Below the pieces are notes generated by a model, which worked only from the letters and a program-made list of their open reading frames with translations, was not told where the DNA came from and did not search any database. The position numbers were made by a program, and so were the translations under genes. From NCBI GenBank assembly GCA_003290165.1, contig QNQO01000812.1, forward strand, positions 372,001 to 436,000: a stretch of 64,000 bases of DNA. Direction: 5' to 3'. Below are positions 40,979 to 54,777 of the stretch, one piece after another (position 1 is the stretch's first letter; the number at the start of each line of letters is the position of its first letter). Source of the DNA: Berberis thunbergii. Lineage: Eukaryota > Streptophyta > Magnoliopsida > Ranunculales > Berberidaceae.

Positions 40979-43900
40979 AATTCATGCCAGCAGTTCCCAT
41001 TTTGAGTAACCTTCTTGGATGTGAGGATCAAAAGGTACATATTGCATACATTAAATTCCTATTCCCTGGATAGTATCCCATTCGACTTGCACTGACTATT
41101 CAGTTTCTGTGAAATATCCTACAGCTTGTAGAAACTGACGCTATATGCTTAAAACGTATAGTAGATCGGGTATATCAGTCTTCTGAGATGGTGGATGAAC
41201 TTTGCAAGCATAATTTGGTTCATCACCTCGCACATGTCATTGCTTCAAACAGTGGAAATTCCCTAAGTCCACGAATTTATGCTGTAAGGAAAATTCTTAT
41301 ACATATTTTATGTTTGTGTATCTGTTGCCTCCTGTTGAAGGATTTTTATTTGATTTGTGATTGTGTTCAGGTGTTGGTTGGTCTTCTTTCAAAACTTGCA
41401 ATAGTTTCTGTCGGTGTTGTCAAAATTCTTTTCGAGCTTAACATAAGCAGCACTCTGAAGAGTATTTTATCCAGTTATGGCCACTCACATGCCAACCCTT
41501 ATCCTAATGTGGGTGGTGGCGTGCATTTGAATAAGGTCAGCTCTACACTTATTTAGCAAATTGATTCTGTTTGCATGATATCATGACATTACTTTTCTAA
41601 ATGCATATGTACCCGTTGTGTGTGTGGTTGTGACGGGGATTACAGAGTAGAGCATTGATTCTACTTGCCTTCCATACTGATGATGAGAAATATTTGGCGA
41701 ATTGTGCTTCTTTTTATTTTATTTTAATCTTGTGGCACTTTCCTTTTTACAAATATCCATAAACAATGACTACTTCGCCTTCTCCTGTTAGGTCCAAACT
41801 AACATTTGTATTTAAAAATTTTCATTTGCAAATCGTTAAATGTGATTTTGTTTCAGTTTTTTCAAAGTTTCAACAAAAGGTCACTTTAAGTTTTATCAGA
41901 TAGTAACATGGAGATTAAAACTTTTTTTTCTGCAGATAGATGGAGTTTTGAGGTTCCTCAATTTGCTTCTCCCTCCTTTATCAGTAAACACTGGAGATAA
42001 TCCGGCGGTAACTGAAAGGGAAAAACTTGTCCTGGATCAACCTGAACTTTTGCAACAGTTTGGCATGGACATTCTTCCTGTCTTAGTCCAGGTTTGCTCT
42101 TTTATATTTGGATTTTGTATGTCAATGTTGTTTATTATAACACCCTTACACATTTCAATGACAGGTAGTTAGTTCTGGTGTAAACTTGAATGTTTGTTAT
42201 GACGCCCTTTCTGTTATCAATAAAATATTGTACTTCAGCAGATCTGATATGCTTCCTGACTTACTCGAGGAAACAAACACTTCAAGGTAAACAATAAAAT
42301 TTCCCTCAGCTTTTTAAACATCAACAAGCTTGAACCAAGCTAATTTCATTTGCCATGTCACAGTTTTCTTGCTGGTATGTTTACGAGGAAAGACAACCAT
42401 GTTTTGGTGTTGGCACTAAGTATCGTCAAGACTCTTCTGCAAGGGCTCCCAGATACCTTCCTGAACTCTTTTATGAAAGAGGGTGTTTTTAATGCTATTG
42501 ATACCATTCTAACACCAGAGAAATGCTTCGAAACCACGTCGACTACATCTAGTAGCACAATTGAAGAAGGTACTGCCAATTCAGTCGGAAGATGCTTCTG
42601 TCATGCTTATGATATAAATCAGTCTTCATCTTCAGGAGCTAAAACTTGCAAGCTCGAGAAATCCTCTGTTCACATTTTGGCTGAGCAGATTAGAACCACA
42701 TATCTCACTGCATAATCAAGACACTCTGGATTAGGTTTAACCGAAGTTCTTCAGAAGTTTAGAAAACTTTGTGCAGACTTATATGCTATGGTGGATGTGT
42801 CCATGAAGAACAACAATTGTGATGAATGCGAACAGAAATTGTTTGGTATTTTACGCCAGATTATGGCAGAGCTTACTGGAGGGGAGTCGCTGTCCACTTT
42901 TTAGTTTATTGAAAGTGGGATAGTCAAGTCTTTATTATATTGTTTATCAAATGGCCAGTATCAGAATGGAAAGATGGATCCTTGTAAATTACCAAATAAT
43001 TTCCATGTTCTACTGAAGAGGCTTGAGATGTTTGCTCGGTTTTCTTTGTCATCAAGCACTCAACAATGGCAGGACACACCTCTGGCAATATTATTACGAA
43101 TACTGCATAGTGCGGTATCCTCATCGGAAAATTTCCCTGTTGTTGTTAACCAAGCTATCAGGCTCAGAGAAACCTATACAACGATTCCAACTGAGGGTTA
43201 TACAGAGAATCCGTGTTTGCAAGTTCGATTCATAAAGGATGAGGGGGAGACAGAACTACGTGATTATGATGATGTTGCAACTGTTGACGCTTTTACTTCT
43301 TTGGATGCCATTGAAAGCTTTTTGTGGCCTTGAATTAGCAGCAACATCAAGAATGGACAAGATGTAATGCATGATTTGGATGGACAATCTCAGAAGTTAG
43401 GACTATACTTAGATGGGAAACTGCTCGACCAAAAACTGACTCTATATCAAGCAATTCTCCAGTTGAGAGTTAAGGCAGAAAATGAATTGATTTTGGGACC
43501 ATTATTCTGGAAGGAAGAATACGAAATAACATATAGAAAAGCCACAAAACTACAGCAAAGTGATCCTCAAGATTTTCTTCCTGAAACCGACTTTTCTACT
43601 GTGAATGATTATCAGCGATCATTATGGCAGAAGTTTTTTGTTCATTGACTGTGGGACTTCCTCATAATTTGAATTCAAGCACTATATATGAGACACTGTT
43701 TCTTCTGAAGATCTTATAAGTCTTGAACAAGTATCCGTTGCATCTCAGGCCTCACAGTCTGAACAGTGTTTCTGAAGAGAGAAATGGTGGTGTGGTTAAT
43801 GTGGCGACACTCTGCAGAGTTCCACAGACTGAGTTTGTTAGCACTAAGTTGATAGAAAAACTAAAACAGCAAATGCAGGATCCTTTGGCTTTGTCCTACT

Positions 43901-46380
43901 ATAAAATGCCATTGTGGTGTGACCAACTCATTACTACGTTTCCATTCTTATTTGACTTTGGTGTGAAGTGTAAATATTTCAAATTGGCTTTGCTTGGTTC
44001 TTCGCAAGCTCAATCACATGCTTTGAATGATGAGCAATCAAATGAGTCTAGTACGGCACGAAATAAATTTACAGTTTCCCGAAACTGTATTCTGGATTCA
44101 GCTACAGAAATGATGAATTAACATGCTGATAGTAAGGGTGTGCTTGAGGTTGAGTACAGTGAAGAGGTTGGTACAGGTCTAGGTCCAACAATGGAGTTTT
44201 ATACCTTGGTTAGTCGTGAGTTTCAGAAGGTTAGCTTGGCCATGTGGAGAGATGATCATGATCTTTTAACTTTAGAGAAAGGATTAGAGGCAGATAATTC
44301 TCAATATGCGATGTCTTCAACGGGACTCTTTCCTCGCCCATGGTCTGCTGGATCTAGCGACTCCAATGACACTGTGTTTTCTGATATGATAAAGAAATTT
44401 ATCCTTCTTGGACAAGTTGTGGCGAGGACAATCAATGATGAAAGAGTTCTGGATCTACCCCTCTCCAGGCCCTTCTATAGGCTTATTCTTGAGCAGGTAT
44501 CTAATTTAACTATGAATTTTCAAATAATAGCCTTTTTCTCAGCCATTTGATATTAATCATTTTGTTATTGTTTTAGGAGCTCAATATAAATGATATCCAG
44601 TCTTTGGATCCTGGACTTGGAAAGGCTTTGCTAGAATTTCAGACTCTGATTGATAGGCAGAAGAATTTGGACTCGATGCCCGGGAAGAATACACCATTTT
44701 TATCAGGCTCCTACTTCAAGGGCACAAATGTGGAAGACCTTTGTCTTGATTTTAGTCTTCCGGGATATCCTGATTATACACTCACTTCTAACCATAACCA
44801 GCAAATGGTAAATTGTGCTTTCCTTTGTGATCATTTCTTTCTTAATCATTTGGTGATAAGATTGAATCCTGAAACATCTTTTTTGCGTTTCTTTGTTAAG
44901 TAAATATGATCAACTTAGAAGAATATGTTTCATTCATTGTTGATGCAACTGTGAGAAGTGGGATATCCAGACAAGTTGAAGCTTTTAAATCAGGATTTAA
45001 CCAGGTTTGCTTTTACATACTGTCTCCTTGGCTTGGACTGAAAATTTCATTTTTCTTGTTTCTCTACATGTCGACACTAAGCTGTCGAAGGAGTTTAAAC
45101 CATGTTCCTTAAGATTCTAGTGGTCCCAATCGTCCTGAAAAATAATCATGAACTCGACAAGATAAGATGTAGACATGATCATGAATAAAAGGCTAGCAGG
45201 TATGTTTTGAAGAAAATGAGATAGAATGCACTATGAGCAACAGACCTAGGTTTAGAGAGGTTGGGCTTGAGATTAACAAAATCGCAAGCTGTTTCCTGCC
45301 CGTTGATCATTTTAACCCATGTCCAGTGAAAACAACTCAGTGTGACATAAAAATGTCTTTTATATCCATATAATGGCTGTTGGGAACAGTAGCGTCTTTT
45401 AGATGCTAGGCAAATCTAGGGTTCACAAAACAATGTGGACAATAGCAAGCAGTTTCTTACCCGTTGAGCACTATGATGGCTGGGCAGTCCAGTAAACAAG
45501 CATTTTGAAAGTTTGAGGGAAAAAAAGAGTAAGTATAATCAAATTCGTTAGTCATAAAATTTAATCCGCGGCAATGGTTGGTAATGGACCTTAAACTAGA
45601 ATCTGAGAGGTGGTTGATACTTCTCTTGTTCTTATTTGGCTTCAGTTTTAAAACTATTCATTTTGTCCAGTAGAATAAGAGATAGTTCTCAACAATCATG
45701 CCCGTTTCTAATGCTTTTCGTTGCATGCTCTAAATAAATCTCTTCTTTATTCTTCAGGTGTTTCCCATAAAAAAAATCTTCAAATTTTCACAGAGGAGGA
45801 GCTTGAGCTTTTGTTATGTGGCCAACAGGATGCTTGGACGGTATTATTTGATAATCTATTGACATGTGTGGATTGCTAGAAATTATCCAACCTAACATAT
45901 GATGTTACTGCTCTGTCCTATAGGCAAATGATCTCTTAGATCATATCAAGTTCGATCACGGGTACACAGCCAAGAGTCCTGCCATCAACAATGTCAGTAT
46001 CTATTTAACAATCTTCATTTCTCCAACTATTCTTAAATTTCCAGTACTGACCTTTAAAAAACAAATTGCAGTTTCTGGAGATTCTACAAGAGTTTGAAAG
46101 CGAGCAAAAACAAGCATTCGTGCAGTTTGTGATGGGAACACGTAGGCTGCCACCTGGAGGCTTAGCATCTTTGAAACCAAAGATGACAGTCGTACGCAAG
46201 GTCTGTTTTTATGTCCAATCATTTATTTAGGTAGATTTTGAACCCCCGTTATTCTGTATGCTGAACTATTTCCTACTTTTGAATTATTTTCGACAGCACT
46301 GTATTGAGTGGGCTGATGGTGAGTTGCCTAGTGTGATGACTTGTGCTAATTATCTGAAGCTTCCTGCTTATTCTTCCAAG
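40979..46380 (+). pseudogene. UPL4: UPL4-like HECT ubiquitin ligase pseudogene
   Basis: Exon order of a UPL3/UPL4-type HECT E3 is preserved, but the gene is broken. Recognisable exons are 40979-41034, 41125-41283, 41371-41535, 41936-42091, 42165-42286, a long exon from 42364 to about 44496, 44577-44807, about 44888-45004, about 45759-45840, about 45925-45990, about 46072-46200 and 46297-46380. They cover the late ARM-like repeats (DQPELLQQFGMDILPVLVQ) and most of the HECT domain (EVEYSEEVGTGLGPTMEFYT). The catalytic Cys motif LPSVMTCANYLKLP survives. In-frame stops fall at 42713, 42902, 43331, 43717 and 44119. A frame change occurs near 43640 and another in the A-run near 45770. The N-terminal third and the last exon are absent; LINE debris occupies the 3' side. 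UPL4 is preferred over UPL3 by sequence feel only. Confidence 0.9.
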
Positions 46381-47577
46381 GTGAGATATTCGTCAACTGA
46401 TTAATTTAACTTCTCTTTTATAAGTTGGAAACTTACTATCAAAAGATAAAAAGAAATTTAAGGGGCTCTTGTTGTCTGGAGGGAAATTTTATTCCTTGCC
46501 AAATAAATTGTTTTTTTGTGTGGTCTTAGACATGATACACAGTAAGTGGCTGGCAAAAGAACACTTATCAAATTAACTTGATAATTTTAGAGCAATTGTA
46601 CAGAACGACAGCAGGGTGAGGGGTTTTGTAAGAGGTCAGCCCCATGGTGTACATTTTTTTGTATACGAAAGCTAGTAGTGTATAATTATCATAGTTACTT
46701 TATGATAAAATAATTATCATAGTTATTTTATGGTAGGATCCGTGTCACCCTTGCTGATAGGATACTTGGCCGAGTTTTTGGTAGTACTATGGCCGAGTGT
46801 TTTGCTGCTGAAGCTGCTATGTTACTGATCCAAGCACAAAATTGGCCGACAGGGCTAATTCTAGGGGACTCTGACATTCTTCATTTCCTTTTGCACTCTG
46901 ATTTGGGGAATGAACACGCGGATCTACGTTGGATATGACGACCCATTATATATAGTATTAAGACTCTTTTGCTTAATTTGCCGCACTGATCATGTCATTT
47001 TATTCCTAGGGATCTAAATTGTGAAACTCACTTGTTAGCTTCCAATGCAAGACGTACTCTATGTAGTTTTACTTAATATATATGCTTACAAAAAAAATAC
47101 TTTATGGAAGAATCTCCACCAGAAACCCTTGTGAAGATAATTATGCTTGCTATTCACAACATCTTTAAGACTTACAAAGCCCGTGACAATCAACTTCAAA
47201 CCTTGAGCTAAATTTTCCATAACAAAAACAACAAATATGTTTTGCATCAAGGATTTATACTGAATGAAACATGATGGATATCCTGTTTTGCTTTTCATAA
47301 CTCAAACAGGATATCGTTTTATCGATGTACAAGTACAAGCTGCTGGATGTGTTTACAAATCAATTCCACCTAAGGAATTCGAAAGGGGGTTAAATCAGTC
47401 TCTTGTTGTTTAAATGGTTTAAGTTCTTCCAAATAAGAACTGTCAGCTACAAAAAGAGTGTGGTCAGAGCTGGCAGTTTAATTAGAGAGGCAGGGGAGGA
47501 AGACTGGTATATTTTATAACTCATTATTAGTCTTCCGTTTCACCTGAAACAAGAAAAAAAAAATCTGAATTGTGCTG
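46381..47577. other. Transposon debris downstream of the UPL4-like pseudogene
   Basis: A plus-strand RNase H-like stretch (MAECFAAEAAMLLIQAQNWP, then ILGDSDI) lies at about 46745-46935, as found at the end of plant LINEs. The rest is AT-rich with no supported gene. Confidence 0.55.
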
Positions 47578-47606
47578 AGAGCTATTCTAGCTGTTGAGGA
47601 AGCGGG

Positions 47607-48054
47607 TGTCACGGACTAGCAATCCGTGCGGCACTAGCTATCCAATTCACTGGTAAGCCTATGAGTAATTACGTTGACGGACACAAATATTAACTTGAGA
47701 ATGCACAATATCAATCTGTAGACAATATAACAATGCACAATAGTCAGTAAAAGCTCTCATTTACATTCAATAGATTACAATGAGGAGGAACGTTCGGATG
47801 GACGTTGCTCAAGACTAATTCGATGCTATCGATCGATGGAAATACAAGTTTGAAGTTGAAAAGCAATGCAAAGATAACAATAAAAATGCTAGCGGTACAG
47901 TCTGGCCCGACTATGCAATGGAGGCAACACGTCCTCACAGTCAAGAGCTCAAACCTTCCCCCTATAATATAGATGCTAAGCATTTGGACACTTTTCAAAA
48001 GGGAACATTGAATTTTGATACCATTAGGAAGGCCTCTGACCTTGAGTCCTGACA
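47607..48054 (-). repeat. 3' LTR of the chromovirus
   Basis: 448-bp LTR, downstream relative to the minus-strand coding frame; it is preceded by the polypurine tract. Confidence 0.93.
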
Positions 48055-48065
48055 CTCTCCCACAC

Positions 48066-51000
48066 TCAATTCGCTGACGCCCTCGCAGCGAACTTTTTCA
48101 AGTACTCTTCCAGCTTTGAGAGATATGGCAGCAGATGCTCGACTGGCTCCCAACTGATCTCTGAAGGAGGTTTATCCTGCCACTTGACCAAATACTCTCT
48201 ATCCGGGCCTGTGTTGTTGATGAGGCGGTTAGCTAAGATTTCTTCCACTTCTCGATCTGGCTTAGTAGGATGCTTAGGCAATGCTCGGGTAGATACATTT
48301 CTTGTGGGATCAGCGGCATCGGCATGGTAGGACTTCAAGTTACTTGCATGGAAGACAGGATGGGTGAAACGGAGCCAATATGGTAACTTGACGCGATAGG
48401 AGACTTTGTCTACTTTCTCAATAATTTGTACCGGTCCCTCGTACTTGCGAAACAGATTGTTGTGTGCTCTAGTTTTCCGTTTATACTTGTTGAACATATC
48501 TAACTTCACCAATACCAAGTCCCCGACTTCAAAAGGATCGATTCGTCGTTTCTTGTCGGCTCATTTCTTCATGTGAAGGGAGGCTTTTTCAAGATAGGCT
48601 TGAGCAACTTCAATGTTTTTCTGCCAGGCTTTGACAAATTCAAGAGCTCTTGGGTTGGGTCCTTGGTATCCAGTCAGCACTGTATGTGGTGTCAATGGTT
48701 GCTGACCGATGACTAACTGAAAGGGGCTGGAGTGAGTAGCTGAGCTCTTTTGTAAATTGAAACAAAATTGTGCAACATCAAGTAGTCCCACCCAATTTTT
48801 CTGGTTTGCACTTACAAAATGACGAAGGTATTCTTCAAGCATAGAGTTAAAGCGCTCAGTCTGTCCGTCGGATTGGGGATGTTGGCTTGTTGACATATTA
48901 AGTTTGGATCCCAAGAGCTTGAACAACTTCTTCCAGAATTTTCCTGTGAAGCGAGCATCACGATCGCTAACAATGTTTTCAGGCAGTCCCCAATACTTCA
49001 CGACATGCTTGAGGAACAATTGCACCGTATCTTCGGCTGTGCAAGTCAGTCCGGTTGGCACAAATGTCACATACTTTGAGAATCGGTCAACAACTACAAG
49101 GATACTTCTGAAATCCTCCACTTTCGGTAACCCCGTAATGAAGTCCATGGAAACACTTTCCCAAGGACGAGTTGGAACAGGCAGGGGCTCTAGTAAGCCT
49201 ACTGGTCGATCTCTATCAACCTTATCTTGCTGACAAATAAGGCAGGTTCGAACATAGGCCATTACATCCTCCTGTATCTGCGGCCAATAGTACCCCCTCT
49301 CTAGCAATGCAAGTGTTCGTCTCCAACCGGGATGTCCCACCCAATGGGTGTCATGGCATTCTCTCAAAAGTTCTTTCCTCAGACCCGAAGTTCTCGGAAC
49401 ATAAAGGCGATTACCAGTTGTGAGTATTGTTCCATCTTTTATCCAGAACCGTTGAGTTTTGTCCTGCTTGATCAACTCTGTAATCGCCTTCGCCTGTGGA
49501 TCTGTCGGTAGGCCTACTTTGATCTTCTCCAAGATGGTGTGACTCGGCCCAGTATGGGTTAGCACTGCAAGGTCTGCCCTTCTACTAAGTGCATCAACTA
49601 CATTGTTAGTGCGCCCTGGCTTGTATTCCAATACTAAGTCAAATTTTGCTAATTTTTCCTGCCATTGAGATTGCTTGGAGGTTAGCATCTTCTGAGTAAG
49701 GAAATGGCTTGCTGCAACATTATCCGTTTTAACAAGGACTTGAGACCCCAAGAGGTAGTGTCTCCACACCCGTAAACAATGTACAATGGCTAGCAATTCC
49801 TTTTCTTGAGCTGAGTAACGAGACTCTGTATCATTCAACTTTCGACTCTCATATGCTACCGGGTGACCATCTTGAAGTAAAACTCCCCCTAAGGCATAGT
49901 CAGATGCATCTGTTTGTACTTCAAGGGGCTTGGTGATGTCTGGCAAGGCCAATACTGGATCTTTCATCACGGCAAATTTCAAGTCTTGGAATGAAGCTTC
50001 ACACCGCCTATCCCATTCCCATGTTCGGTCTTGTTTCAACAAATTTGTCAGGGCAACATCTCTCTTAGAGTAGTCCCTTATGAAGCGACGATAATAGTTT
50101 GCGAGTCCAAGGAAAGAACGTAGTTGAGACACGTTCTTAGGAGAGTTCCAATCATGGATTGCCTTGACTTTCTCCATGTCCATTCGAATTTTGCCATTGT
50201 CAATAACATGACCTAAGAAATTGATCTGGGTCTGGCCGAATGAGCACTTTTTCTTCTTGACAAAGAGATGATTATCCCTAAGGATTTGGAACACTTATCG
50301 CAAATGATGTAGGTGTTCTTCTATAGTCCCACTATAAACCACAATGTCGTCAAGATAGACAACCACAGATTTGTCCAGAAGGTGACAGAACAGGCCATTC
50401 ATAAGGGTGCAAAATGTAGCTGGAGCATTGGTCAAGCCGAAGGGCATTACTAGGAACTCATATGACCCATATCTAGTATAACAAGCAGTTTTGGGTTCGT
50501 CACCAGCAGCAATGCGGACCTGATGGTAACCTGATCTCAAGTCGAGTTTTGTGAAGTATCTGGCGGATCCAAGTTGGTCGAATAAATCTGCAATGAGCGG
50601 CAGCGGGTATTTGTTCTTTATAGTGACTTTGTTCAAGGCTCTATAATCAACACAAAGGCGAAGACTGCCATCATGTTTCCGCTGAAAAAGAACAGGTGCC
50701 CCATAAGGTGCTTTAGAGGGTCGAATGAATCCCGACTCCAACAAGCCATCTGGTTGTGTTCTCAATTCGGTTAGCTCTGGAGGGCTCATGCGATATGGAC
50801 TACGTGCGGGTGGCTTGGCACCAGGGACTAACTCAATTTCGTGATCAATGAGCCTTCTGGGAGGTAGATTCTTTGGCAATTCATTCGGCATCACTTCGCT
50901 GAAATCAGCAATAACTTGGGCAACTTCCTCAGGGATTTTGCTAGTATCATCTTCCATCTCTAGCTTTGCCACAGCTAAGTACGTATCTTCTCCTTTGGCC

Positions 51001-52706
51001 AAGCCTCTCTTGACTTGGAGCGCCGACAATATTCTATCATGAGTTGTTGGTCGAATTGAGGTTGGTACAATGCGTAGTCTGGGTCCGAAAAACCCCAAGG
51101 AGTCCATGAAAGGTAATGGTCCTGCTGCAGCTCCTCGGAAGAATTCTTGGCCAAGAATCACTTTAAAATCATCAAGTGGAACGACCAAGAAGTTTGATCT
51201 TCCTTCCCATGGACCAACTTGTAGTGGCACAACTCTAGCCATACCATTAATAGAGATTGCCTCAGAGTTGACAGCTTTCAACTTACCCACATCTTCTTAT
51301 AAGTTCAGACCCACACGTGTAGCTTCATCTGGGGCAATAAAATTGTCTGTCGCTCCGGAATCCAACAATGCTTGGGAAGGGAACCCATTGATAGTGATGT
51401 TGATGAATTGCAAAGTCTTCTTGTGTGGGTGTTCATACATTTCTCCTTTGACAACATTGAGCTTGCGTAGAGCTCCCATTTGGGAGGTCTCACTGTTGGT
51501 GGGGTTCGAGCTCGATGCGGTCGAGTTAGAAGGTTCTGCTTAAAGCAAGGACATTAATGAGTGTAGAGCTGGTTTGGATGGACATTTGCCTGTTGGGTGA
51601 TCCCTGCTATTGCAAATAATGCATGGGGCAGGGGCAGATGGTCTCCACTGCCCAAAGTAGTTTTGCCCTCCTTTGTTGTTGTAATTTGAATTGCTAGAGC
51701 TGACATTCCAATTTTTGTTGGAACTCCAATTCTGGTTGGACGGGCGAGAATTGTAGTTTCCTCGGTTCTGACTTGAGTTTCCCCAGTTTTGGTGAGGTGA
51801 GCGAGCATTTGACCCTGAGCTTGAATTGGTACTGCCAGTTCTAGCTGTGGAGTGATTGAGTGAAGTGGATCCAGTCATGGGCATATAATCGCTAAACCTT
51901 TCTGCTGCCGCAATAGCACTTGTAATATCTGTCACCTTCTGCCTTTGCAATTCTGCTTGTAGGAGCGGCTGAGCTTGTTCCATGAAACAGAAGACTTTGT
52001 CCTTCTCAGACATGTCTCGAATATCTAGCAAGCAAGTTGAGAATTGTCGGACGTAGTCTCGAATATTGCATGTCTGTTTGATGGTGTGGAGCTTCCTCCT
52101 TGCTAAGAAATCAGTGTTCTCAGGCAAGAATTGATTTCTGAGTTCCTTCTTGAGGTCTGCCCAAGTTCTAATAGGGATGCGACCTTCTTCCATATCTACA
52201 TATTTGGTTCTCCACCATAGTTTCGCATCACCTGCTAAGTACATGGTCGCCATAGTAACCTTGGCTTCTTCTGATTCAGGGTTCACCGTGCGAAAATACT
52301 GCTCTAGATCAAACAAAAAGTTCTATAACTCCTTCCCATCTCGTGCCCCAGCATATGACTTTGGCTCAGGCACTTTCATCCTATGGTGATCCGTCGTCCC
52401 TGTGGCCTTAGTGAGCAAGCCAACCCTTGCAAATAAGTCCTCCAACTATAATTGGAAGTCACTCATCACCTGAGCTGTGGGGTGAGGCGACTCTTCCATA
52501 GCAACTGTCCGTCCCTCTAAGTTATCAACGTGCTCAGCCAGCGAATCCACTCTGTCTGCCAGTGAAAAGAGTCCATCCAACCGACTAATATGTTCTCCCA
52601 AAGTGTTCAACTGGTCCATTCTGCTTTCTAGTCTATGCATTCGACTAACCTGTCGTTCCTCCATAGCGCTAAGACGCTCATTTAGTTCCTGCATCCTGGT
52701 TGGCAT
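48066..52706 (-). pseudogene. Gag-Pol polyprotein of the chromovirus with in-frame stops
   Basis: One continuous minus-strand frame of 1547 codons holds, in order: a coiled N-terminus; Gag core (52316-51600); a CCHC knuckle with CIICNSRDHPTGKCP near 51590; aspartic protease with LLDSGATDNF near 51360; reverse transcriptase with YLDDIVVYS near 50340; RNase H with [13 protein letters not shown] near 49900; integrase with an HHCC finger near 49300 and DDE core near 49090; and a C-terminal chromodomain (VKWQDKPPSEISWEPVEHL) near 48150. Stops interrupt it at 52446, 52323, 51540, 51297, 50295 and 48561. No frameshift is seen. The chromodomain places it in the chromovirus branch, whose members may target heterochromatin. 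Confidence 0.93.
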
Positions 52707-52721
52707 TCAACAAGCTCTGGC

Positions 52722-52733
52722 TCTGATACCAAC
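52722..52733 (-). other. Primer-binding site of the chromovirus
   Basis: TGGTATCAGAGC on the minus strand, two bases from the LTR end, matches the 3' end of initiator tRNA-Met. Confidence 0.85.
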
Positions 52734-53181
52734 TGTCACGGACTAGCAATCCGTGCGACACTAGCTATCCAATTCACTAGTAAGCCTATGAGTAATTACG
52801 TTGACGGACACAAATATTAACTTGAGAATGCACAATATCAATCTGTAGACAATATAACAATGCACAATAGTCAGTAAAAGCTCTCATTCACATTCAATAG
52901 ATTACAATGGGGAGGAACGTTCGGATGGACGTTGCTCAAGACTAGTTCGATGCTATCGATCGATGGAAATACAAGTTTGAAGTTGAAAAGCAATGCAAAG
53001 AGAACAATAAAAATGCTAGCGGTACAGTCTGGCCCGACTATGCAATGGAGGCAACACGTCCTCACAGTCAAGAACTCAAACCTTCCCCCTATAATATAGA
53101 TGCTAAGCATTTGGGCACTTTTCAAAAGGGAACATTGAGTTTTGAGACCATTAGGAAGGCCTCTGACCTTGAGTCCTGACA
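52734..53181 (-). repeat. 5' LTR of the chromovirus
   Basis: 448-bp LTR containing the presumed promoter for the minus-strand transcript; about ten differences from the other LTR. Confidence 0.93.
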
Positions 53182-54745
53182 GCGGGCAAGGAAAAAATGA
53201 GGGAGGGAGAGAGGGGACCGTTCACCGCTCGAGATGCGTGCAAAAAAAGTCAATGCACGCATCCCAAAGAGAATGAACGGTCCCCTCCCTCGCTGTTTTC
53301 CTTGACATTTAGAATTTTCATTGTACTAATTACTCGTAGAAAAGAAATTCTAACTGTCGATGAAACCAGCGAGGGAGGTGTCACGCCCCGATTTTCGAGG
53401 AAAACGAAAATCCCAAAATCCACTTAGGATTATCCGTTTCCCCCAAAACTCGGGACGTGAAAATTCAATAATAACATAAACAAATAGCAGCAACACTAAA
53501 CAACGAAAACGAATAAAAAGTCTAACCCGGAGAAGACTGACATGACTAGCTCACTAGCGGAACTCCAATAATGCAGCTCAAAATCTCTAAACCTGAAAGA
53601 CTACTCGGCTACATTCCAAAAGGAATGTACCCAAGAAGCAAAAGCTCACTCGGGTCAGCAATAAAGCCGGTGTGAGAAATCTTCATCCCAAAAGTTAATA
53701 AATACGCACATGATAATATTAAAATAACCAAACAATTAATAACCACACCATCAGGTAGTTCCTCAATGAGGCAATGGTGTTATCATCCTAATAAATAAAT
53801 ATGCATTATTTATTACCAATAAATAAAATTTATGAGTTATCAACCTTCATAAATGCAACAACAATACAATTCATAATCATATTAGGCTACCATTGAAATA
53901 TTAAACAAACACATTTTTCTTTCTACCTTTAGGAAGACATGTAGTTCTCATTCAAGGTTCGAATGAGCTGTTAGTTCTTCCCTCAAGGCTAACCTAGTAT
54001 AAGCTAAAATAATCTATACACAATTTCATGGCATGCTCAATTCAATGGTTTAATTTAATTATTTATTTTGTTTTCTAATTCTTGGCTTCTTTTTCCACAA
54101 TCGCACTCTCCTCCTGTGCCGAACACACCTCACCCAAGTGTGTCTCCCTTGCCATCGAAGCCACTCGGAGCGTACATGACCCAAGTGGGGTGCCACCTCG
54201 AGTGTCATGTCATCTCACCCGAAGTTCGATCACTGACAAGCATTCTACACGTACAACCGAACTCACATGGAACGGTGCACCGATATGCAAGCAAGTCTGC
54301 ATACCCATAATAATATCACACGTATACAAGCAAGTCTGTATACAAAATTTTCATTTCTTTTCACACATTTTTTTTTTCTGGAGTTGTGGAAAAGAACATT
54401 TACCAAGTATTTTATTTGAGTCATTATTTTTCCAAATCAATTAACATCACATCACATTCCCTTTACAAGAACTATATATACATAAAACATTAGCAAGGTG
54501 ATATTCACAACATGACAAAATCTATTTTGCCATCTCCTTCAGAAAAGAATGAAAAACAAGTGTGTCGCAAGCACAAACATTCTTTTAACATAGTCACATA
54601 CGCGTGACAAGAAAACAAGTTCCATTACTGGCTATACCTGACTATACTTATGGAAATCCACCTTTTCTTTTGAAAACCACCTATCATGACCACATCTATT
54701 GATTAGACAGTGACAATCAATACAGAACATACACTGTCAACATAC

Positions 54746-54777
54746 ATATCCATACCCATACCCATACCCATACCCAT
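54746..54777. repeat. CCATAC hexamer microsatellite
   Basis: About five tandem copies of CCATAC/CCCATA. The unit is not the plant telomere repeat. Confidence 0.8.

Larger units (their letters stand above)
47607..53181 (-). mobile_element. Full-length chromovirus (Ty3/Gypsy) retrotransposon
   Basis: Two 448-bp LTRs (47607-48054 and 52734-53181) begin TGTCACGGAC and end TCCTGACA. They differ at about ten positions, eight of them transitions. The 5-bp target duplication GCGGG flanks the element (47602-47606 and 53182-53186). Transcription would be on the minus strand. The primer-binding site TGGTATCAGAGC (initiator-Met tRNA type) adjoins the right LTR at 52722-52733, and the polypurine tract GTGTGGGAGAG adjoins the left LTR at 48055-48065. 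The structure is complete and fairly young, but the coding frame is dead. Confidence 0.95.
47578..53319. mobile_element. GC-rich palindromic MITE copy 5, split by a chromovirus
   Basis: The left part (47578-47606, GAGCTATTCTAGCTGTTGAGG) and the right part (53187-53319, ending CCTTGACATTTAGAATTTTC) are the two pieces of one element of the family seen at 3670. Flanking 9-mers ATTGTGCTG (47569) and ATTGTACTA (53320) agree at seven of nine positions, with two transitions. The chromovirus sits in the left arm. Confidence 0.8.

Noticed and set aside
54746..54777. Interstitial telomere repeat
   Set aside because: The unit is CCATAC/CCCATA, not the plant telomere unit TTTAGGG.
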